The translations under genes were made by a program, and so were the position numbers. DNA of 64,000 nt, taken from assembly GCF_000524195.1 (NCBI RefSeq), contig NW_020170442.1:186001-250000 (forward strand), given 5' to 3'. A model generated the notes under the pieces. That model had not been told where the DNA came from. It ran no database searches and was given only the letters and a program-made list of their open reading frames with translations. Each line of letters opens with the position of its first letter. Position 1 is the first letter of the stretch. Shown piece after piece: positions 27,301 through 35,629 of the stretch. The stretch is from Echinococcus granulosus. Its lineage: Eukaryota; Platyhelminthes; Cestoda; Cyclophyllidea; Taeniidae.

Positions 27301-29663
27301 TGGATTAAAAGTATGGGCTTTCACAAAGTAAAGATAACACTTTTGATAAATATCCATATGTAAATCCGCAAATGTTTATGATTAAGGTGAGAAAAACCTG
27401 CCGTAGTGGTTGTGTCAAAATGGAAAAAGTAACATACCTTCAAACGATAGATTCTTGCACCGAGAAAAGTGCGACAGAAGACGGTTTAGAAATAAGATGT
27501 GAGGTGTCCACATGATGATCTATAAAAAACGACTGGCTATTTTTACTAACACACACAGACAGAGCACGCGAGAGGTGGGGGCACACCTCTTCAAATTTAA
27601 TTTGATAGAAGCAGTCATCGGTGGGCAACGGGTCAACTTTAGGCCAAAGGAGCGGTGCGGCGAGTCGGTGGAAGAGGCGAGCGAGTAGTGGACCGCTGGG
27701 GCTTGCAAGAACCCCCGTGAGCAGACAGTCAGCAAACAAATTTTGCGGCGCCACCTTCGAAATCCCATGTGCACTACCTGGAGCCATGGCAAACCACCCA
27801 TCGACCTCTGGTGACGCCTCCTCTGCTCGCTCTTCTGGCCAGAGGCACTTCAGTAGTATCTCGACAAAGTCCATCTCTTCTGGCTGAATGGATGAATGTG
27901 GCCTCGCTTTGTTATCAAAGTCTTCATTTTTGTACATTCAAGCACAAATTTCGGAAATGCAGGGTAGAACATGCTGACAAATCAAAAGACCGTTACGAAC
28001 CCCGCCTCTATACGTCAATGCCAGTCCAGCAACGATGGAAAGCGTCTGACTGATGTCTTCTGTGTCACATGAAGTATCCAATTCGGTTGCCTAAAAATGA
28101 GAAATATAGAACTGAAAATTTAATGTGGATGCACAATTCGTATACAAAAGGAGGGACATAATGGGTGATAGCAGTTTGTATGTGGAAACTTACGATGGGA
28201 TTCGAAAAGCTGCTTGTCACTTTAAAGGTGAATATAATACCAAAGGTCAAGGAAGTTTCGCATGATTGCGTGCACTTCGAAAAACAGGCGGGGAAGAAAT
28301 TTAATGGATAGGGAAATTCAAGCACTTACCAGCTGGCTGACCAAATTGCAGAGGGCGAAAATGTAAGCAGTGACGTGAGCAGTGGGAATGGGATCCCGTT
28401 GTTTCGGTGGAAGGATAAGAAGAAATTCGGAGAGGAAAGAAGCTGCGTGAAGTGTACCGATCAAACAGTCGGCGAGGAGACCAAGGGCGTCGGTGCGCGC
28501 CTCTGGTCGTCGCGCAGTGGCCTTCTCGATGAGCAGCGGGAGCAAAAGGCCTCCATCGAGGTGTCGTGCCGCCCACAGGCAAGTCCGTAACCGTTCCGCC
28601 AGCCGCGCTCTACTTACCACCGAGGTGCTCCCTGGCGGCTGCATAGTTAACGTGAACGCGAAACGGCCTAATTATTGCTATGTTCTATACTGAATACATT
28701 GAAGCGCAACTACCTAAAGGTGATCCAACAGTTGATTACGTAAAAATTGCTACCACGTAGAGATGCCAGAGAGCGAACAACGTGGAGCGAGATCCTGGAC
28801 ACAAACGACATTCATTTAGTCTTCGTGATGCAAGATCAGCGTTAAAAACCCCTACCTTCATGTTGACGTTGGTACACAAACTTGCATCAAATTTAAATTA
28901 TGAACAAAGCGCTAAAAAGCACTGACTGACCTTTTAGACCATTGCACATAAAATGACGCTATATCAAACAGTTCATACACCGAAAGGAAACAAATCAACC
29001 GAATTCTCTTACCGGTGTGTAATCCACTGGGAAGTAGGCTGCCATACAGTCAAAGTGTTCCTCGGCCAAATGTGCTAGCTCGAAGTGCTGTAAGACAAGT
29101 GGATGCATGGAGAACACCAACATAAGACACTCAGGGTCTTTTTCTCCCTCCAGAGAGCCTATAAAACCTCGAACAAATTCCAACTTCATCAAAATAAGGC
29201 CACTCCGTGTGCGATCGCACGAGATTAAAGCAAGGAGAAGCCGATAAGCAACTCGTCGCTCATTCTTTCGAAGGCTTGGTATGTGAAGGCTTGAAAATAA
29301 TCCATCGCCGCAAATTTTTACGGCACAATCAGCACCAAGCAGCTGTTGCTCAGCTAACCAAAGAATGCCGTCAAGGATAATGCCGATTAAATCAGGGTCG
29401 GATAAAATCAAACGCGAGACATAAAACTCTACCACGTAAAACACTACACCAAAATCGATGAAGCGACATTGGGAAATTCGACACATTACCTTCTGAATCA
29501 GTAAAGCATTTTGGTGGTCGTGAGCGAATGCCATTATTAAGTTTTTTGAACGCATCCTTCTGAAGAGAACCATCAGGACTAGTCAAACCCGCACTATAAA
29601 ATTGGCTCATTGAGAGTAATTAAGTTACTGCAAGAACTCGACGAGATTTAGCAACTCCGACAT
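18333..29663 (-). CDS. MMS19: MMS19, HEAT-repeat cytosolic iron-sulfur targeting factor
   Basis: MMS19 is the scaffold of the CIA targeting complex that delivers Fe-S clusters to XPD and other DNA-metabolism proteins. The start exon is 29663-29629, beginning MSELLNLVEFL. Next come 29593-29490, 29443-29013 and 28638-28330, joined by introns of 35, 46 and 374 nt. Exon 3 carries LEGEKDPECL and AAYFPVDYTP, matching the human GEKDPRNL and CYFPIDFTP blocks; exon 4 has LLLPLLIEK. Supported middle exons: 28090-27946, about 27906-27450, 26918-26662, 26348-26185, 26037-25903, 25824-25604 and about 23843-23373. The 3' part is 20801-20728, 19782-19555 and 18524-18333. It ends RRLLEDLLDDDCQSVRLEAA, the final HEAT helices, then a TGA. 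Exons between 25600 and 23850, and between 23370 and 20800, are not fully resolved. The start is preceded by a TTCCCTTCAG acceptor-like site 9 nt upstream. Product identity is firm; some internal boundaries are provisional. Confidence 0.9.
22539..22550. repeat. poly-G tract of 12
   Basis: Twelve consecutive G residues on the plus strand lie inside an MMS19 intron region. Such tracts are often miscounted in assemblies. No function is suggested. Confidence 0.8.
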
Positions 29664-29672
29664 AGCTATGGG

Positions 29673-29685
29673 CTGAAGGGAACAG
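29673..29685 (-). promoter_or_regulatory. acceptor-like site just before the MMS19 ATG
   Basis: On the minus strand CTGTTCCCTTCAG ends 9 nt before the ATG. It fits a 3' splice site, either of a 5'-UTR intron or for spliced-leader addition. A leader ending in AUG would here read in frame with the MMS19 ATG. Confidence 0.45.
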
Positions 29686-30322
29686 TATGACTGGTCTCAA
29701 AATGGCGACCAAAAGGAAATGTTGTGATTCTGTAACAAGAACAAATTTGCAACTCCAAATAGGGAGCGTCTTCAGAGGATTCATATTTTAATAGGCAAAA
29801 GTAAACATCAGTGCCATATGAAAGTTCTCGGGGTCGCAGACCATAAATATTACATCGGAAACACTACTATCATGCGTACCTAAACAAATACGCGTCAGAA
29901 GAAGCGAAGCAATGCTAGTGGTGCCTAATATGAAATGCAAGAGAATAATCACTAGTGCATGCACAACAAGAGACCGTTAACTTACAATCAAATGACTGTG
30001 ATTTAAAAGGCTGAAATAACAATGGGGGTTATAGGGAGAAACTAAGGAAGTCGAGAACTGCACGGCACAATCTATTACAATTCCAAATTATTTCCCACCC
30101 TGGCTGAACCAGCCCTGATGCGCGTGGCCTACACAACAGGCAGCTAAGTACTTTTAAGGAAATGACTAGTTTAACACTTGTAATAGACACAAAATATCAC
30201 TCACGAGAACGAATTTTAGTAAAAATGCATCAAAGTAAACTAACATATTGTTTTAAGACCTTAATATCCTAAATAAAAAATATTGATATCGTGAAATTGT
30301 AGAGCCAAGTACAAATAAGCCA

Positions 30323-30335
30323 ATTATTATTACAG
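30323..30335 (+). promoter_or_regulatory. acceptor-like site just before the GTF2H4 ATG
   Basis: TTATTATTACAG ends at 30335, only five bases (TGGTA) before the ATG at 30341. It is a good 3' splice-site sequence for either a 5'-UTR intron or trans-splicing. Confidence 0.5.
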
Positions 30336-30340
30336 TGGTA

Positions 30341-32687
30341 ATGTGTGCTAAGAAGGTGGCCGAATCCGCTGCTTGTATTTTCGATTATCTAAAAACCTTG
30401 GATGCAAATGACTTAGATGAATTATACAGTCATCCACCAACTTGCCTCATTGTATTTAGGTTTGGCTATGGTTCACGGATTGTCAATTACTAGAGAGCTC
30501 GAAGAACTCGCGAAACAGATCGTTCATCGGTTGCTCTTTCTTGAACAAGCAATACCAAAATCAATAATCACTGGATGGGTTCCAAAAGGTTCACAGGGGC
30601 TTTTGAGTCAGGCTTGTAAAGATTTGTCCGATTTGTGTGTATGGCACAGCATTGACAGTGACAGTGCTCGGGGATCCTGGAGGCTTAATAAAAAGTTTCA
30701 AGAATCAATGAAAGTGTCACTTTTTGGCGGGTAAATGGCCTTTTTTCTAATTTTTAGAGGACCTCAATTATTAAGTGATTTTGGTTCAACTGCTGCGGAA
30801 AAGCATCCAAAGGATGCGGAATTCTTGGATAACTATGCATCTGAAAGGTGGGATGTAAGTTAGCTGTTTCTTTCTACCCGCGATTAGTCTATTTTACATT
30901 TCATGGTCGGATCAGACTCAGCTGAGGTGGGTACCTGTGTCAGAGATGTGCTTTTACTGTCTGGATTGATGAAAAGGTACGACAAATCCTCGATATTCTA
31001 GCGCAGTAGAGGAGGTCCTGACCTTTCAATGGGTATTACACAAAGGGGATTTCAGTTCCTCCTCATGGACAGGCCAACACAAGTTCTTAGATTTATGCTG
31101 CATTATTTTGATTACCTTAAGGTATTTGGTTACAAATATTTCATTCAGCCTATAGGGAAATCAGATGCACATAATCGAGGCACTTCACTTTGTTTTCCAG
31201 TTGAGCTTCCTCTCATTTGGCAAGGTATGTTTTCTCGTACCCAAAATTAATAGTTTTTGTGATAGAGTTATCCTATCAGTATGCTGTCACAGACACAACA
31301 AGATCTGTTGCAGCACATGCGAGAGCTGGGTTTAGCTTACCAACGCAAACGCACTGCCCCTCGGTTCTACGTGACTCGTTTAGCACTGAGTCTCGCTTTT
31401 GGCTCCCCGGCAGCCCTAAATTCTTTGCGTGGCTCTGTTGATGCAGAACCTGATGCTCTCTTCTCGGCCAATCGTCTTCCCACTGGAGTCAGTCAGCGTG
31501 GCTCTAGGGGCAGTGGCACTGGTACCGGAGACACATCGGATATCGGCTATATTCTTGTTGAGACAAACTTTCGACTTTACGCCTATACCGGTGAGCACCA
31601 TTTTCATCGAGCCTTTTTCGCCAGAATGCACATCCTCATGTGGTTGTTGAGTTCACCCACCTATGGTGTAGTATTAGTTTAACCCATACTGTTGTTAATG
31701 ACTAGTTGGAAATTATGCGATAAATGCTCTTCCATTCGTCGCCGTCAAGACTAGAAGTACATTAAAATATGATGTAGGAATAGGAAACGCCGATTTCCCT
31801 GTTCTCGCGTTATTACTGTCACGCCTGTCAAAAATTACGCAGGTACAACCGATTTTCATTCTACCTTTTAGATTCACTTCTCAAAACAGCTTTATTGAGC
31901 CTTTTTAGTAAAATTCGCGTGCGCTACCCTAACTTGGTGGTAGCTGACATCACCCGAGACTCCGTTCGAGAGGCTCTGCTGAGAGGAATCAGTGCCAATC
32001 AAGTTCGTTTGATTAGCTTTCAGTTCTCCCATAATCCCTGTTTCTTTGCTTGAAGTCATCTGAAATAATCGTAATTAAAAACCACAAACACTGCTCATAA
32101 ATGCACGTAGCAAACGTCTTCACTGCAGAATGGGATTATGGCCGTCCTCTTTCAAGAACGACTTAAAGCCGATTCTATCTCCTATTGTAGATCATATCAT
32201 TCCTTATTTCCAATGCCCATCCAGATATGCTTAGACACGTAAGCATGACTGCATTCTTAAAAACGCCTGTGCGATGCTATATCTAGATAATTATTTATCG
32301 ACCCACATTCACGCTTTTGTCACACAGCCAACAATTCTACCACCGACACTTGTGGATCAGATCCGTCTCTGGGAGCTTGAACGAGACCGGCTTTTCTTCC
32401 AGGAGGGTTGCCTTTATGAACAGTTTGCTAAAAATACCGACTTTGAGATGGTTCGTGATTTCGCAAAGGCAAGTCAACAAATACGCAATTCAATTACAAA
32501 AATTTGCGAAAATGTAGACAATTATGCATTAAGTATCACAGACCCTTAACGCACAAAATCGTCAATGTTTATGTTCTAGAGTAATGGATATCTATTGTGG
32601 GAATGTCCAGAACGTCGGGTCATGGTCGTCTCTAAAGCTGGCCACGACGACGTTCGCGCATTTTGGAAGCAGAAGCGACCCGTGTAA
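30341..32687 (+). CDS. GTF2H4: general transcription factor IIH subunit 4 (p52, Tfb2)
   Basis: p52 is a core TFIIH subunit that anchors and stimulates XPB in transcription initiation and nucleotide excision repair. Ten exons assemble to 491 residues (human about 462): 30341-30459, 30494-30730, 30758-30854, 30888-30976, 31007-31121, 31156-31224, 31266-31590, 31872-32006, 32287-32468 and 32580-32687. Matches to the family include LYSHPPTCLIVFRELEEL, LLFLEQAIP, ASERWD, LQHMRELGLAYQRKR, ILVETNFRLYAYT and VDQIRLWELERDRLFF. The C-terminus is HDDVRAFWKQKRPV, the end of the XPB/p8-binding region. The first six introns are 34, 27, 33, 30, 34 and 41 nt. The intron after 32468 begins GC, in the context AAG/GCAAGT, a standard GC-AG site. 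Exon 7 holds a Gly/Ser-rich insert before ILVETN. The gene is divergent from MMS19 and convergent with SNRNP25. Confidence 0.96.
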
Positions 32688-32690
32688 GAA

Positions 32691-32696
32691 AATAAA
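32691..32696 (+). terminator. AATAAA polyadenylation signal of GTF2H4
   Basis: AATAAA begins three bases after the GTF2H4 stop codon. Cleavage 10-30 nt downstream would fall inside the antisense coding region of SNRNP25, which ends at 32712. Confidence 0.6.
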
Positions 32697-32711
32697 GATT
32701 TCCATGTACAG

Positions 32712-33295
32712 TCATCCCTTCTTCCTGTTTCGTCGGGCGAAGCGAAGTACAGCACCATTCACCAACCCTGGAACATTATTTACCGGAACATCTCTATCTT
32801 TCAATATTACCTCGTTCGAGATAAGGCAATGCGTCCTCCAAAATCTTCGCCAGTTCAAGCGCTTGGGTGGCGAAGTGACAGAGAAGGCTCTCACAATCGC
32901 CGCCTTGTCGTGCTTATCAAGGCGTGTAGTGTGCGTTCTGTATTCTTCTCCCTCTCTGTCAAGTCTCTCATTAATTGCATCTGCTACAGCGGAAAAGACA
33001 TCGTTGACCTTACTACCATTCGGAACTGCCACAGGAACTTTTTCATTCCCTCGAATAACCATCAATTGCATAGCCTAAAGCAGCGCGTCTACAGGTAGAT
33101 GAACCTTACTTGGCCGTGGTGAAGAGCTATCATGTTGTCAATGCGCTTCTCGGTTAGATCGGCGTTTACACACTTTATGCCTTTCACAAAGTCGTCATTA
33201 TCAGTTAGATTGGATATATTTGCAACGATTTTATCTCGAAAGGATTGGAAGGTAGAAAGGAAATTCTCGGCATCCCTAGCAAGATTATCATCCAT
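32712..33295 (-). CDS. SNRNP25: U11/U12 small nuclear ribonucleoprotein 25 kDa protein
   Basis: SNRNP25 is a ubiquitin-fold component of the U11/U12 di-snRNP of the minor (U12-type) spliceosome. Two exons, 33295-33110 and 33074-32712, are joined by a 35-nt GT-AG intron to give 182 residues (human 132). Across the junction the protein reads HHGQAMQLMVIRGNEKVPV, parallel to YGQAMTVRV and MPVVV in human. Further on, LNWRRFWRTHCLI parallels ISWSYVWRTYHLT, and GAVLRFARRNRKKG closes the protein. The first 55 or so residues and the middle insert are longer than in human. The ATG is four bases after an acceptor-like TTGCTTTAG. LIN52 lies 205 bp upstream on the same strand. Its presence implies that this organism keeps a minor spliceosome. 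Confidence 0.92.
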
Positions 33296-33500
33296 TGGTC
33301 TAAAGCAATTCGTTTGTGAAATGATCAGTTAATACATATCACGTCAGCTATGTGGATATACACGAACATATTTAGGATAGCAAATCAATCAGGTACTAAA
33401 CGGAATGATGAAGGCCAAAGTGGAGGTGAGTCGGTACAATCGAAGTGTGTATTTAACAGCTGTATAGTGTACAGAGCGTAAAATATTGTTCCAATGCGGT
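33296..33500 (-). other. 205-bp spacer between LIN52 and SNRNP25
   Basis: This spacer separates two same-strand genes. It ends with AATTGCTTTAG at 33310-33300, an acceptor-like site four bases before the SNRNP25 ATG. No AATAAA is visible on the minus strand within it. A polycistronic transcript resolved by trans-splicing would look like this; a compact independent promoter is the alternative. Confidence 0.45.
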
Positions 33501-33908
33501 TCAGCGTTTCCCCAATATATTCAAGAATTTTCCACGGGCCATTTCTTTGGCTAAATAGAATAAGTTACGCGACAGTATACGTACACTCTTCTAGTCCAAC
33601 TTGGTAAGCCAGATTTTGCAAATGTTTAATTTTGTCCATGAGCTGCTGTGTTGACAAACTCCCAAAATCTCAAGCGTGATTGTGGATGTTTTACTTACCA
33701 TGTATCAACTCCAGATCTTCTTTGTCCAAGTCCGTCCTGTATTTAGATGGCGTCTGAATATTTAGATCTGGCTGTCTTGTTGATATAAATTCCGAAACAC
33801 CTGCAGGGATATTAATTGAGGGGATCTTGTACTTTGATCGGGCCAGAGTTCCGGAGACGCCCTATCGAGATTTTCATCGCTGGCTAGCTCCTGGTCTTCC
33901 ATTCTCAT
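33501..33908 (-). CDS. LIN52: LIN52, DREAM/MuvB core complex subunit
   Basis: LIN52 is a small subunit of the MuvB core, which joins Rb-like pocket proteins or B-Myb to control cell-cycle genes. Four short exons, 33908-33801, 33771-33699, 33668-33585 and 33550-33501, give 104 residues (human 116). The introns are 29, 30 and 34 nt, all GT-AG, and phases match. Signature blocks are NLDRASPELWPDQ (human LDRASPDLWPEQ), KEDLELIHDFGSLSTQQLM, KIKHLQNLAYQVGLEES and KEMARGKFLNILGKR at the C-terminus. A TAG lies in frame 5' of the first ATG; a second ATG follows two codons later. An AATAG acceptor-like site ends three bases before the ATG. Each exon is under 110 nt, so simple ORF scans miss the gene. 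Confidence 0.93.
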
Positions 33909-33934
33909 GTGCTATTCGTAGTGGGGCAGCCCGC

Positions 33935-33972
33935 TAACCTAGCGTTTAAATCAGTGCAGCCCCGCTAGGTTA
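33935..33972. repeat. 10-bp inverted repeat upstream of LIN52
   Basis: TAACCTAGCG at 33935-33944 is inverted exactly as CGCTAGGTTA at 33963-33972, with an 18-bp spacer. Both arms also sit beside a GCAGCCC-type direct repeat. The structure is about 27 bp upstream of the LIN52 ATG. It could be a hairpin or a paired protein-binding site; neither is demonstrated. Confidence 0.6.
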
Positions 33973-35605
33973 CGAGAATATCATAAAACGACTCCCAGAA
34001 TATTGCGAAATGTTACGGAGGCAGGATTTCGTTTGATACAGAATAAAGGGAAACGCGACGGGTATAAATGCGTGCTAAAAGATGAAGACAATTAGTTTAC
34101 CAATTTTGTACACAAATTATGAGGTAGCATCCGGATTTCAAAAAGACAGCGTTTAGGCCATAAAAGTTTGCTCGGAACAAGTGCAGGGTTAGCTGGTTGA
34201 CTAAGTTTTTTACTGGTGTGCGAAAGAATATGTTGGCCCTTACCCAATATTAAGGTGAAATGTTTCTCTGCAAAAAAATCAACTGTTGTAGTGAACGATC
34301 AAAGCAGCTTAGCCTATAAGGCCGTAAATGTGGTATTCGAAAATGTAAAAATTTTGCTAAAGGTCTTAGGTCTCACAGGTTCATTTAAGGCTTATAACTG
34401 TAAAAATTTCCAGTACCTAATCATTTGACTGCAAATTTTTGTGGTTGTCTAAGGCGCTTAGTTTTTTAGTAGATATTATTACTGCTAAAACGAAAATGGC
34501 GAACTGCATGACCAAAACAATAAAGCACTGCTTGTTTGTTTTTTTAAATTCTCTCTCAAAAATAGATTTAGGAGCATTCTGCACCTTAGTTTTTCCTCAT
34601 TTAAAGCCCAAATAATATCGTGTGTTTTCATTTGCTGGTTACTGCACCGCCTAATGTGAGAGGTTTCTGAGCTATTTGCGCTTCTTTGAGGCTTCCAAAA
34701 GCAATATTTCATATTATGCTAAAATGCTGCTCATATTAACTAGTATCTTTGATAAGAGTGATTTGTTGGTCATTATACCGCCTCATTCGTGTTAGTACGT
34801 CCAAATTTTCCTCGATTGAAGGCTTTAGTGCTTAGTATCTCATGCTTTCACTCTGTTTATTAGTCCCAGGATTTCTCTATCATTTTATTTCCCGCTGTAA
34901 GTCTTCGTTACAGGGTTATCTTTTTTTGGGCGAATGGGTTTTAGACTATTCAAACGTATATCTCCCGAATTCACCGGGGATTTCTGGTTGCCGTGAATTT
35001 TTGTATTTGGTATCACTCCTGACTTTTTCTTGTGTATGAATTTACAGTTTTTCCTTTGTATGAGTTTTTGCCGCTATGACCGGTCATTAGTCATGCCGTG
35101 AGCGTTTTAGAAGTCTTAATTAATCCGTTACTTTTCTGAACGAATTGCTTGCAAATTTTGCGAAGTATTTGAGATTAGACCATTTTTACGTAGATACGCT
35201 TTTTTACTGCTTTTTATTTGAAAGACCGACTACTGTGAAACGAAGTTAATATCGTTTTTACTGACTCAGCGTTTTAGACTAATACCTCTAGTAATGATGC
35301 CCATTATATATGGCTTCCTGTGGATATTATTCTATAACAATTGATAAAGCGATGTCTAAATTTAGATGTTATCTTTACCATAAGTTGAAGTCGGACGTGC
35401 ACTGCCTTAGAAATGGGTCTTTAGGCGGGTGTTTTATTGGAGACATTGCATAGATATTTGGTTTTGGTTAACTTCAAATTTTTGCTGGTTGTGCAAAATT
35501 TGGACATGCCTTACTTTTTCCCTTTTATTTTTGAGATACAGCTAAAATCTCTCCGTACCTATTAAAACAATTGCACATGGAAAATGAAGGTAATGCCGTG
35601 GTGCG
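33973..35605. other. divergent intergenic region LIN52 / MRPL45
   Basis: The stretch is A+T-rich with frequent T runs and no recognisable coding sequence or repeat family. Promoters for LIN52 (leftward) and MRPL45 (rightward) are expected here. Confidence 0.5.
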
Positions 35606-35621
35606 TATATTTTATTTTCAG
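35606..35621 (+). promoter_or_regulatory. acceptor-like site just before the MRPL45 ATG
   Basis: TATATTTTATTTTCAG ends at 35621, eight bases before the ATG at 35630. It is the strongest pyrimidine-rich acceptor among the gene starts in this window. A cis alternative also exists: an ATG at 35577 with a 32-nt intron would add a few residues in frame. Confidence 0.5.
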
Positions 35622-35629
35622 CGGTCAAC

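Larger units (their letters stand above)
29664..30340. promoter_or_regulatory. shared 5' region of MMS19 and GTF2H4 (candidate bidirectional promoter)
   Basis: The two genes start in opposite directions 677 bp apart, and no other coding sequence lies between. Both promoters and any 5' UTRs must therefore fit here or overlap the neighbouring gene. The sequence is A+T-rich with no clear TATA arrangement that I would defend. Regulatory sharing is inference from the layout. Confidence 0.5.

Noticed and set aside
27621..27887. 88-codon plus-strand open frame inside MMS19
   Set aside because: It is the antisense shadow of a G+C-rich MMS19 exon that carries the family-consistent frame on the minus strand.
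32469..32549. Read-through of GTF2H4 exon 9 as a shorter C-terminus
   Set aside because: The added residues are unconserved, whereas the exon at 32580-32687 restores the family C-terminus.
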